21,645 bases of DNA from Liolophura sinensis (Eukaryota > Mollusca > Polyplacophora > Chitonida > Chitonidae): assembly GCF_032854445.1 (NCBI RefSeq), contig NW_027018488.1, forward strand, positions 1 through 21,645, read 5' to 3'. Positions 1-8,780 of this stretch are shown here, piece by piece (the stretch's first letter is position 1; every line of letters begins with the position of its first letter). The notes under the pieces were generated by a model. It was not told the DNA's origin and did no database searches. It saw only the letters and a list, made by a program, of their open reading frames with translations. The position numbers were made by a program, and so were the translations under genes.

Positions 1-3
1 GAA

Positions 4-17
4 GTCTGACGTCAGAC
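4..17. promoter_or_regulatory. Perfect 14-bp palindrome containing a consensus CRE
   Basis: GTCTGACGTCAGAC is a perfect palindrome. Its centre, TGACGTCA at 7-14, is the full consensus for CREB/ATF-type bZIP dimers. A one-mismatch version, TGACATCA, follows at 20-27. Binding is inferred from the motif only. Confidence 0.4.
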
Positions 18-36
18 GGTGACATCATGGGCGGAA

Positions 37-59
37 GGCTCATCAGCAATCCAGCCAAT
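37..59 (+). repeat. Direct repeat block ggctcatcagc ... cagccaat, copy 1
   Basis: GGCTCATCAGC (37-47) is followed by CAGCCAAT (52-59). The same two words recur in the same order and orientation at 599-609 and 622-629, with a spacer that differs in length. The second word contains a CCAAT box. The pair may be a duplicated regulatory module or the remains of an old repeat. Confidence 0.4.
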
Positions 60-200
60 TACAGCAGGATGAGCCGTTCGCCTCAGCCATCCTTCTGCTC
101 TGTGGCCTTTGCAACTCAAGCAGGCTGCCATCACCCGATCGCTCCGAACCCGTCGTCTAATTACACTTTGGGTCAAGAATAGCCCTGGAATAAATCGCGT

Positions 201-210
201 CTATAAATAG
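201..210 (+). promoter_or_regulatory. TATA-like element
   Basis: CTATAAATAG stands between CpG-rich flanks. Its exact reverse complement, CTATTTATAG, lies at 524-533, so the two elements face each other about 310 bp apart. A start site would be expected about 30 bp downstream, near 235 on +, just before an ATG at 239. Function is inferred. Confidence 0.25.
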
Positions 211-598
211 CCCGCTCTGAGCGGCGGCTTCTGTAGCCATGCTCGGTACTCCACGATTGCAAAGGTAATTTAAGCGCAAGCAGTCCAAAAATAATCCTTG
301 TTTTCCAGCACTCTCCTGTGGACACATTATTGATCTGCTGTCAGAGTGGGGTCGATTCAAAGCTCCCACGGAAACGATGGTCCTGCCAACCTCGTCAGAC
401 CGTCATGGCAACCGTTGCCAGAGACTGTCCGGCAGCAGGTAGGCAGATAAAGCTTTGGTATCGATCGGGATTAAGCGAGAGAGAAAATGAAAAAAAAATC
501 GCCTATCATCAAACTTTGCAAAGCTATTTATAGCAACCGTATAAAATATTTTGCGGCAAGGAGACAAGTGGGTCAGGTTGGCATAGATCGGCCGCATG

Positions 599-629
599 GG
601 CTCATCAGCTAAGGATAAATTCAGCCAAT
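599..629 (+). repeat. Direct repeat block ggctcatcagc ... cagccaat, copy 2
   Basis: Second copy of the block at 37-59. GGCTCATCAGC lies at 599-609 and CAGCCAAT at 622-629; the spacer is 12 nt here against 4 nt in copy 1. Confidence 0.4.
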
Positions 630-899
630 GCGCTGGCCAGATGCAATGCTACACCACTACAGCCTGGCTCCCACTGCGACCATCGGAAGAGAGTCCTTAT
701 AAGCAATGACGACAAACAAGACCGATCACGTGAGCTCAAGCACAATAAACAAGTATGACCTCCCTAAGCCGTGGGTGGAAAACACGGCAAGAACACAACA
801 ACACTACACGTCACAAATGACGAAACAGCAACTGCTGTTTACAGCCTGCACTGCTGTGATGAAACGGGGCATTTGGGAGGATTGTGTGTCATAATTATT

Positions 900-2010
900 A
901 CATAAAATTGCACAACCTTAAGATACATTTGGTACACAGCCTTGTCAGCATGCACGCAATATGTTTACAAGGGTCAGAAATAAATGACATTTTTTAAGGG
1001 CATGTTCTTTATGCCTAACATTATCACGTTAATTCATAACCAGCTGCTTTATAAGTTACTTTGTTTTCATGTGGATGATTAGGCTTGAGTTGCTACAAAT
1101 ATTCTGCATTTCCAAATTTCACGTAAAGTTGCGCATGCAAACAGCACTTCCAGGCTTTAAAAATGATACTTTTTGATGCCAACAGTTCAATAAAACTTCA
1201 TTAAAAAAAACCTCTCTAGTGGCCCCTAAAAGACGGATAAATGTGCAAAATGCACAATGTTTCATTTGAAAACCATGAAAGTTCTGAAATACAATATTAA
1301 TACATCAGTGAGCACATAATTTCTAGAGATAGGTTCATGTATGCCCCAGTACCTAGTAATTAATTCACAGTTTGGTTTGGTGGAGCGAGTTGAACAGAGC
1401 ACCTGTCTAACTTCAAATGTCCTGAAGCTACTCTGACCTAAAACCCCATTAATAGAAGTGTATAAAGTTTATTATACCATGGCAAGAAATTAGCCCTTCC
1501 CCCACAAGTCTATACAAAAAATGGCGACAAATGCAATTTATATAAAATACAAGTGTCCAGGGAAAAATGTGGATTGTGCATGGGAAAGTATACCATGGCA
1601 GGAAACAAATACTGTTAAATAAAAACAAGAAATCCCAAAAAAACAAATAGGAATATTAATGGTCCTGGTATTAACGAGCAGTTGAACCAGACTTGTCACA
1701 GTTTCTACAAAGATAATATAAATACCATTTTTTTCTACAGCCATTCGTTGTTTCTATTTACACATTTCACAACCAACCAACCAACCATTGTAGCTATATA
1801 CTGAAGCAATCACGATGCCACCTGTTAGCAATGGATCATTCTCAGCAGGATATGGCTGAAATCTTGCCCAGCCATTATCATTCAGTCCATAAATCATTCA
1901 CCTTCCAAATGTATCTCCAAGTACAGAACAAATGAAATACATTTTACAACAAAAGATGGATGCCTATGGTATAGGGACTATGAGACCACATACATGCTAA
2001 TGACAAAATT
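900..2010. other. AT-rich stretch with no gene seen
   Basis: No coding sequence or repeat family was recognised. Small items: AATAAA at 1189-1194 with A8 at 1203-1210; a 12-mer tataccatggca at both 1473 and 1589; and a (CCAA) run near 1771-1787. Minus-strand open frames of about 65 codons at 1449-1744 are rich in Phe, Ile and Cys, as expected from chance ORFs in AT-rich DNA. Confidence 0.5.
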
Positions 2011-2168
2011 TGTTTATTTATCTGACTGGTGTTTTACGCTATACTCAAGAATATCTCACTTAAACAACGGCGACCAGCATTATGGTGGGAGGAAACCTGG
2101 CACAGCCAGGGGGAACCCACGACCATCCGCAGGTTGCTGTCAGACCTTCCCACGTACAGCCGGCAGAA
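2011..2168 (-). mobile_element. 5'-truncated tRNA-derived SINE, 3' half
   Basis: The + strand shows the reverse complement of the dominant SINE of this window: a tgtttatttatctga tail, then ggtgttttacgctatactc, a tgggaggaaacc block, and accatccgcaggttgctgtc ending near cccacgtacagccgg. The full-length copy at 14405 shows the same order. The tRNA-like head is missing, as usual for incomplete reverse transcription. Short open frames across it (residues GGRKPGTARGNPRPSAGC) are SINE translation, not protein. Confidence 0.85.
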
Positions 2169-2217
2169 TGACAAAAGAAAAAAGACAACAACAATGATCC
2201 CCCACAACCTTAAGAAT

Positions 2218-2460
2218 TATCTCTCTGATAAAGACCAATGGCAGGAGCTTCACAAATAATGAAGCTTCACAAATAATGAAGCTTCACAAATAATGAAGCT
2301 TCACAAATAATGAATCGCACATGTACTGTACTGCCCAAAACTTCATGTTTTATCTCTGATAAAGACCAATGGGAGGAGCTTCAGAAATAATGAAGCAAAA
2401 CATATATATCGCACACGTACTGTATGCCCAAAACTTCATGTTTTATCTCTGATAAAAGAA
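2218..2460. repeat. Nested tandem repeat: 17-bp unit inside a longer unit
   Basis: GCTTCACAAATAATGAA is repeated four times without a mismatch at 2247-2314. It sits in a larger unit that begins tatctctgataaagaccaat and recurs from 2218, 2351 and 2444 (the last partial), with shared words cgtactgtatgcccaaaac. The second long unit carries one 17-mer-like element, so the expansion happened inside the first. It adjoins the SINE at 2011-2168. Confidence 0.85.
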
Positions 2461-3075
2461 CAACTGGAGCAAATCATAGGCCTGCACATAATGATTTTTA
2501 AAAGTTTTTAAACAAGTGCAGAAGCCATAAATTGAGAAAGAACTGGGAGAAAACGCACAAAGTGATCATCAAAGAATAACAACTGCAGCAAATGTGGAAA
2601 TAATTTTAAAACATTCTCCAAAATGTCATGGACTTAGTTCCTGGTATAAAGAATAGCTGGAGTACACCATAAAAGGTCCAGGGTATACCCCTCATAATGG
2701 CAGACATCTAGGGTCATCTAACCAAATCGCTGCTACCAGCAACATGCATCCAGGACAGAATAATTTGGAGTGTCCTTTAACATCCAAGGTTGTCCTTTAT
2801 ACACGAAACGACCAACACGTTTTCACGCTAACCCAAATACATTTCAGCGGCTATGTTGCGAGTTTTAAGTTCAATGAATATTCTTAAGCTGGCTAATTCT
2901 ATAATCTGATGCCATATAATGTGTCAAATCTATTTAGAGTAGATACACATGGAATGGAGGGTCTGCAGCAACCTGCAGACGGTCGTGGTAATCTAAACAT
3001 TTACATACTGAGACTTAATAAGGATCATTTATCATCATCATCATTAAAGAACAACAATTCAATATATTCAACATA
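2461..3075. other. Stretch with no gene seen
   Basis: AT-rich unique-looking sequence. A segment at 2938-2985 (ctgcagcaacctgcagacgg) recalls the gcaacctgcggatgg word of the SINE but is too short to call. A (TCA) run lies near 3032-3044. No open frame of interest. Confidence 0.4.
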
Positions 3076-3275
3076 AATTTATTTGTTTAATTAATTTGTT
3101 TTATTTGTTTATTAATTTGTGTCATTTGTTTATTTATTTGATTGGTGTTTTAACCAGACTCAAGAGCACTTCACTTATATGATGACGGCCAGCATTATTG
3201 TGGGAGAGACAGGATTAACCCATTGCTATCTGCAGGTTGCTACCAGATCTTCCCACTGTATACCACGGAGGAAGG
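3076..3275 (-). mobile_element. 5'-truncated SINE with an expanded tail
   Basis: Body at 3125-3275: tttatttatttgattggtgt, then acttcacttatatgatgacg, gccagcattattgtgggag, ctgcaggttgctaccagatc and ttcccactgtatacc, all in the reversed order of the 14405 element. Before it, 3076-3124 is built of degenerate TTTGTTTAATTAA-like words, which looks like slippage expansion of the SINE tail. The head is absent. Confidence 0.8.
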
Positions 3276-3886
3276 CATACTTGTAATGATGTATGTTCCA
3301 ACTAGCACTGCACATACTCCTAGCACGTGTACTTCAAATTGCCTTTCTATTTCACCAGGGTCTATTTCTGTCCCCCCTCACAAACAAGTCTTTAATCCCA
3401 TGGTCATGCAGGACTGTTAAGACTACCTGACCCCAGCCATGTTAACACTAGCCCACACTTCCGCATACTTCCTAGCCTTAAGTTAAGGGGCACCACAATG
3501 TTCAAACTGTCATATCACAATGCTGGTATATAGCCAGTGCCTTCTGATAATGTGGGATGCCACAAGAATATACACAGGGTGTCAAGCAGAGAGCAGGGAG
3601 TATGACTAGACAACAAAAATGTTTTTGATTTTAGTCATCATATGAAAATTCATTTAAACGCTGAGCTTTTAAGGCAGCAAATCCCAATATCAATGTCTTG
3701 ATATCAAATTTGTGAGGTATTCAGGTTTTTATCTCCCGAGTTGATTAACAAAACAGGTACTGTTTAAAATGCACTTTAACATTCAGTGCAGTACATGTGT
3801 GTAAACATTTGAAATTTACCTGTAGATGCCTTTAACTTAATTAAATTAATTTCCTGCTCATTATGATCATTTACATAGAAGTGAGG
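3276..3886. other. Stretch with no gene seen
   Basis: Unique-looking and AT-rich. A 65-codon frame at 3223-3420 starts inside the SINE above and has no recognisable domain. Nothing else supported. Confidence 0.4.
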
Positions 3887-3990
3887 TTTATTTATTTATT
3901 TGATTGATGTTTCCAGAGGATTCCATGAGGAATCCATGACAATCTGCAAGTTGCTGTCAGACATTCCAACGTACAGCCAGAGAGGAAGTT
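3887..3990 (-). mobile_element. SINE fragment with internal deletion
   Basis: The tail and 3' edge (tttatttatttgattgatgt) are joined almost directly to the body segment (gaatccatgacaatctgcaa, gttgctgtcagacattcc, aacgtacagccagagaggaa). About 60 bp of the middle, including the tactcaagaatatttcac word present in other copies, is missing. Confidence 0.75.
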
Positions 3991-4566
3991 TTAGATTAAA
4001 TATTGGCCTAAAGTCAAGTACAATTTCATCAAATCTGCCCAGTGAACAACAGAACTGTTTTAACCTTAAATGTCAAACTAACGAAGTTTAGAATTCTCCG
4101 CAAAAAAAATACAGACATCTCAAAGGTTTGCATGCTAGGTTTGTCTTGCTGTCATTTTGTAGTATATATATTTTTTCACTCGAACAATTTTGATTTTATT
4201 CAACTATTATTTCTTTTTAAAATTAAAACGAAATGAAATTAACCATCAACCATGCAAAGTTCAATGAACCTGATGAGGCCAATACACAGATAACACATCA
4301 CCTCAACAGGCTTAAGATGAAATCCACACCCCACCCCCAAGTGACCCTCTGTGTTTAAGTATTGATATCATGTGTAGTGCTTTATTACAAATAACTGGGT
4401 CACAGCTTGTAAGCTTTATACCACAGATCTATTTATAGCAGGGCATTGATCCAGAGCAAATTTAAAGTTTAGAACCAATTGGACCATTGAATAAAGATAT
4501 TTTTCCTTCCTATGTTAGTTTGAGGAGGGTCTCTACCCCTGATCAACACTGACTCACTAGCTTAAA
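3991..4566. other. Stretch with no gene seen
   Basis: AT-rich sequence with short unrecognised open frames. A C-rich run, cacaccccacccccaag, lies near 4327. No repeat pair within the window was found here. Confidence 0.4.
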
Positions 4567-4603
4567 TTTTATTTATTTATTTATTTGACTGGTGTTTTAC
4601 TGA
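4567..4603 (-). mobile_element. Stub of SINE 3' end
   Basis: ttttatttatttatttattt is followed by gactggtgttttac, after which similarity to the other copies stops. This is about 35 bp of the 3' terminus only. Confidence 0.65.
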
Positions 4604-4663
4604 GATTGGTTGTTCTGAGAGAAGAACACTGGTTTCTTCTGAAGTCATGTGAACACAGCCTAA

Positions 4664-4852
4664 CCAGAAGTGTCGGCAACTGAACTTGAGCTCTCATCAA
4701 TTAAAGAAGCTGAAGACTGTCTGGAGGATATATACTCTTACATGATAAGCATATTTAATAAACGACCTCTTTCTAAAGTTCATAACAGCCTGGATCTTGC
4801 ACACAGAGATCTTAGCTGTGGTAGAGCAGCTACAGACGTCATGAGGAAGTGA
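4664..4852 (+). CDS. Possible coding exon, unrecognised
   Basis: An open frame of 63 codons follows an in-frame TAA at 4661 and ends in TGA at 4850-4852. It has no ATG at its start, so it would have to be an internal or terminal exon; an acceptor-like AG lies at 4666-4667 (ctaaccag|aagtgtc). The product looks more protein-like than most frames here: an acidic N-terminal part (residues TELELSSIKEAEDCLEDIYS) and a mixed-charge C-terminal part (NSLDLAHRDLSCGRAATD). I recognise no family. The minus strand is open for a similar length, which weakens the case. It lies 60 bp from a SINE stub. A chance ORF is the main alternative. Confidence 0.2.
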   Translation, partial: PEVSATELELSSIKEAEDCLEDIYSYMISIFNKRPLSKVHNSLDLAHRDLSCGRAATDVMRK

Positions 4853-4859
4853 AAACAAA

Positions 4860-5302
4860 ACCCAAAAAACAAAAAAAAGTCACATGTTCACAAAAACACA
4901 ATTAAGCTGTTATTAACACACACGCATGTTATAAGTCTGGAGCATTGTTTTAACATCGTCAACATTATTCAAACCTTGTCTTCCACTTAATCAAGGCATA
5001 CAAATGAACAACACTGCCTAATTTAAACACGGGGTTTAATTAATATACAATATGTATAAATAATATGTTATTTGTTTCCGACAACAAAGTGACTGGTTTG
5101 TTATAAAAGCTACACCAGGATGTAATTAAGGCAACTACATCACATTTGTCGTCAAAGATACGACAAATGGCCATGGTCTGCCATAAAAAAAAATCAGAAT
5201 TAAACATAAAAGAAGACAGAAATTATTTTCTTGTAAGTGGGTAAGTAGTTACGAAGAGAAAATGTGAAATTATTATAACTGGGCAAGCAGCTCTTTAGGT
5301 CA
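4860..5302. other. AT-rich stretch with one perfect hairpin
   Basis: CATTTGTCG at 5143-5151 and CGACAAATG at 5161-5169 form a perfect 9-bp stem with a 9-nt loop. No gene was seen. Confidence 0.5.
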
Positions 5303-5323
5303 GGGAGGGTTGTGGGGAGGGGG
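5303..5323 (+). other. G-quadruplex motif in a purine tract
   Basis: GGG-A-GGG-TTGT-GGGG-A-GGGGG fits the canonical four-run G4 pattern with loops of 1, 4 and 1 nt. It sits in a purine-rich tract reaching about 5340. The complement is a polypyrimidine tract, so on the minus strand it could also imitate a splice-acceptor tract. Confidence 0.7.
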
Positions 5324-5899
5324 AGAGAGGGAGGAGGATGTGTTGTAAAACAACAATGTTGTATTAGCAAATGAGTATTAGAAGTGAACATGTTTTCCTT
5401 AGTCTTTCCATGTCATAAACTCTTCAAATAATCATGTGTTTAGATAATGCTTTATAAGATAAAAGCTGCAGAGCTGTTCTTTAAACCCCTTTCCGCACAA
5501 TTTTCAGCAGCCAGGGTTAAATACGGTTATTTAACACGGGCATTATTACGAGAAATTATTAAGTGTCTATTTTAATTTTTTCTGATCTTAGAGAGTTAAC
5601 ATTTTCATTTCATAGCATGAGTGTTTATGTCTGGATTTAACCTACTGGCGATATTTAACTGGCATATCAAAGTCACTTTCCAATAACACTATTTACTAAA
5701 CTGTCAAATTTTGAAAAATCCAGTTTGGAATAATACTTAATTATAAATTCAATTTACCTTTTGCATTTTCATTCCATGTATATTAGCAATTACATGCTAA
5801 ATGATTATCTGCATGTACATGTATGCGTGGCAGTTCCGCAAATGTTTCGCTACATCCTCGGAAAGTTCCAAAACATATGGACATTTCATCCAATTTCAG

Positions 5900-5956
5900 G
5901 CTAATCAAACAGTTTATGATCTGCTTGAGGCTTCTAGATGTCATGTATTCAGGCAG
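5900..5956 (+). other. Possible 57-nt phase-0 exon
   Basis: It is bounded by an acceptor-like catccaatttcag| and a donor-like aggcag|gtatta; a second, stronger donor, cag|gtgagt, lies at 5975. One frame reads ANQTVYDLLEASRCHVFRQ without a stop and with phase 0 at both ends. The 5' flank contains another short open frame from an ATG at 5843. No family was recognised. The reverse strand is also open over much of this span. Small exons flanked by plausible sites occur by chance in 20 kb, so this is weak. Confidence 0.15.
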
Positions 5957-5989
5957 GTATTACTTACATAGACAGGTGAGTTGTCCACG

Positions 5990-7460
5990 TATACAAACAC
6001 ACAAATCATGGACACAGTCTGCCGGCTTAAGCTGTGTAATAATACATACACTACAAGTTAAAGCCTGGGTCAAAAAAACAAACGCACAAACAACATCTCT
6101 GTTCAGGATCAGAATAAAAAGTTGTTTACAAGTATGTAAACAATTAAGGTAATATAAAAAAAAAAAGAGAGAGTGGTACACCTACGTATAACAATGAGAC
6201 AGCCATTCATACAGTACAAGATGTTTGGCCAGCTGGAGCTAATAAAAGCCCCAAATCAGTGACGACGCTACACCCTAATGAGCGGGTAAAAACTTGTATA
6301 GACACCTGGGCAGACACCTGGATAGGTAAATCTACCTATTGTAACCAAGGTTACACTTTCCTACACCTGTGAGACAATCTTGTCATTCTATACCTATATA
6401 ACTTGGTTCACATATTCAATCTCTTGCACATGTAAATGATGTTTTTTATTGTAATAAAGCTTTCCGCCCTTAGAGTAACTTCACAGGCAATATCTATTTG
6501 GCACAGACAAATAGCACGGTTTCTGTCTATTTGCACAGGGGCAGGTAACTCTTGTCAACAGGGCTGTTCAGTCACCAGTTCTGTCTGAAAGCTAGGTTGA
6601 TGTCACAGCAAACCAATCAAATCCCTTGTCAAATAAAACTCCACTCCAGTTCATCCACGTTGATGACATTTACAGTCCCTAAGTATAACATGACGGGAGC
6701 CTGCTGGTCATAAAGAGAACTGATGATAAGTCCATCCAAGTCATCCCCCTACCCCCCCCACTTCACCTTCTCTACCAAACCTGTCTTCCAAACAACTCAA
6801 TTCTCACCTGCGTTGACCTCATTAATTCAGCCTACCTGTACTAAGTTACACCTGCCTGACATTTTTCAATAGGTACAGGAACTAACATTGTGGTTCCTAG
6901 CCAAATACATTCACATCCTCATGCCAACCTTTGGTCCAGTATATAAACACACATGAATATATGTACCTGTACAAAGCTATTGTTGCCATCACAGATATGT
7001 ACAGGTAGAGACAGGTATTTCTCTGACAAAGAGATCACGTCTATAAAAAACAAAACAAAAAAAACCCCAATATGTAGACCTCAAACCCACTGGCACTCAG
7101 ATTTAATACCCACGCTGAAAGGAGTGGTTTAGAGTAGAAAAGACCCAGTTGGTATATCAAAGAGCAGTACACCAAAGACTTCTGGTGACTAAACATTTTG
7201 CACAGGTTTCAGCTTACCCTGTTTACACTAGACTTACTTTACATCCATCAAACAAATGGTATTCTTACATATGCACTTAAACTTCAACAAACTCTCAGTT
7301 ATGTGAACGTCTAATTTTTCCGCTTACCTTACTTCTGGGCCAAAATAAATTCACAAATATATCACTGATTCAGGTGTAGATCTTTTTCAAGTTTTGACAC
7401 TTTTTTTAAAGTTATCAAACAAATATTTGTACATGTACTACACAATACATATGCACATAT
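5990..7460. other. Stretch with adjacent hairpins, no gene seen
   Basis: The main structured item is a pair of abutting perfect hairpins at 6322-6355 (listed separately). Decoy-like splice signals include + tttgcacag|gggcag near 6538 and minus-strand donors GCAG|GTGAGA near 6807 and AAG|GTAAGC near 7328, but no open frame connects them. C-rich sequence lies at 6746-6766. Confidence 0.4.
6322..6355. other. Two perfect hairpins back to back
   Basis: ATAGGTA-AATC-TACCTAT (6322-6339) is followed with no gap by TGTAACC-AA-GGTTACA (6340-6355). Both stems are 7 bp with no mismatch. Just upstream is a short direct repeat, gacacctgggcagacacctgg. Confidence 0.7.
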
Positions 7461-7463
7461 TTT

Positions 7464-7943
7464 TCAGCTCTTTCACACAGAATGATGTTTTCAGCTCTTT
7501 CATACACAATGCTTTCAGCGCTTTCAAAGATAATAATCTTTCAGCTCTTTCAAGGACAATCATAATTTCAACTCTTTCATACACAACAATGTTTTCAGCT
7601 TTTTCATCTCTTTCATGCATACTAATGTTTCAATTCTTTCAAGGCCTATGGTATATTCAGCTCTTTCATGCATAATAATGTTTCAGCTCTTTCAAGGACT
7701 ATGGTATTTTCAGCTCTTTCACACACAATAATGTTTTCAACCCTTTCATAAACCTTGACCCTGTCAGCTCTTTCATACACATTGATCCTTTCAGCTCTTT
7801 CATACACAATGATCCTGTCAGCTCTTTCATACACATTGATCCTGCCAAATCTTTCACACACAATGATCCTGTCAGATCTTTCACACATACTGATCCTGTC
7901 AGATCTTTCATACACATTGATCTTGTCAGACCTTTCATACAAA
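7464..7943. repeat. 27-bp minisatellite (cagctctttcatacaca... unit)
   Basis: The unit is about cagctctttcatacacattg plus atcctgt. Spacing is exactly 27 bp between 7764, 7791 and 7818 and stays regular up to about 7943. The earlier part, from 7464, is more diverged, with variable unit lengths and words such as ctttcaaggactatggt. Because 27 is a multiple of 3, several frames stay open: the minus strand reads a 9-residue repeat of the form YERADRIIV, and + reads ALSYTLILS. These frames are a by-product of the repeat and break in the diverged half. Confidence 0.9.
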
Positions 7944-8322
7944 TCATACTCCATGTACATGTACATTATTATTTCAGAACATTTATATACCGAAGTGTTG
8001 ATGCACTAAACTGATATGTGTAATCAGAGGGTTGTTGGTTTCAATCAAGCCTGAACAACTCCACAATACAAACACAAGTCAACAGATCAGAGAGCAATTT
8101 AACACTTAACATGTCACCTTCCTTGAAGATTCCTCTAACTTCCCAATCTTTTTAAAAATGAAAATGCATCTTCATGTGTAATGTACTGTTCAGAAAAAGC
8201 TTTTGACAAAGTGTACACAGAAATAAAAGATGATTGCATGAATTTAACAAAAAACCTACAAGTAGGCTAATCGTTTATAAAAACACATGTATATACACCC
8301 ATTTTGAGAAAAATATGTTGGC
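7944..8322. other. Stretch with no gene seen
   Basis: AT-rich unique-looking sequence between the 27-bp array and a SINE. It contains overlapping catgtacatgtacatt near 7954. Nothing else supported. Confidence 0.4.
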
Positions 8323-8525
8323 TATTTATTCATTTATTTGATCGCTGTTTAATGCCTTTACTCAAGTGTATTTGACTTATACGATGATTGTCAGTTTTAC
8401 AGGTGGAAGAAACAAGAGTGCCCAGGGTATAAATCCAGTTCACCTTTGGCAAGCTACTGATGAAGTTACTTTCCCATGTGTAATGTACACACGCACACCG
8501 CACTGGTGAAAGACAAGAGGCCTTC
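8323..8525 (-). mobile_element. Diverged SINE, variant body
   Basis: The 3' end matches the dominant family in reverse (tatttattcatttatttgat, then ctcaagtgtatttgacttat acgatgattgtcag). The body differs from the 14405 copy: aggtggaagaaacaagagtg, cccagggtataaatccag, ttcacctttggcaagctac. It runs into accgcactggtgaaagac, which resembles the head-proximal word accgcattggtgagagg. It is best read as an old copy of a sister subfamily sharing only the 3' module. Confidence 0.6.
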
Positions 8526-8616
8526 ACTGACCTATAAGCTCCTTGTAATCATGAATAGCTACCTTGAATAGTGAGAGAGAATTAGAGAGAATTTCAAGCA
8601 ACAACATATAAAACAA

Positions 8617-8780
8617 TGGCTCAGGTGGTGCAAAGGCTAAATTCATATGCACCACTGATATATCTCATGTTACCACATAACAATCATCTACAACCCAGGA
8701 TTCAGTTTCAGCCTCCATCACATCTTCAGTCAAACCATGCTGTCAGATACAGATAACAGGCTGATCAAACAGCTTTTTTT
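8617..8780 (+). mobile_element. Possible tRNA-derived SINE head
   Basis: TGGCTCAGGTGG at 8617-8628 matches a Pol III A box well. A weak B-box-like word, ggattcagtttc, lies at 8698-8709, farther away than in a normal tRNA. There is no second copy in the window, so this rests on the A box alone. Confidence 0.2.

Larger units (their letters stand above)
1..650. promoter_or_regulatory. CpG-rich segment, possible promoter or first-exon region
   Basis: By eye, CG dinucleotides are clearly more frequent here (for example cccgatcgctccgaacccg near 135-153) than in the AT-rich 20 kb that follows. The segment also concentrates regulatory-looking words: a CRE palindrome at 4-17, CCAAT motifs at 54-59 and 624-629, and TATA-like CTATAAATAG on + at 201-210 and on - at 524-533. 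An AAAG|GTAATT donor-like site follows a + strand ATG at 239. No convincing coding sequence was found: the open frames of 60-70 codons on both strands resemble nothing I know. A promoter is inference; a repeat with high CpG is the main alternative. Confidence 0.35.

Noticed and set aside
1189-1210. AATAAA plus A8 as a polyadenylation site
   Set aside because: The A-run starts only 8 nt after the signal, the word is common in AT-rich DNA, and no gene leads into it.
7464-7943. CRISPR-like array in any of the minisatellites
   Set aside because: Units are directly adjacent with no unique spacers, and the DNA is clearly eukaryotic.
7646-7966. 106-codon minus frame with YERADRIIV-type repeats as a protein gene
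   Set aside because: It follows the 27-bp minisatellite, a second minus frame and a + frame are open over the same bases, and the frame is lost in the diverged half of the array.
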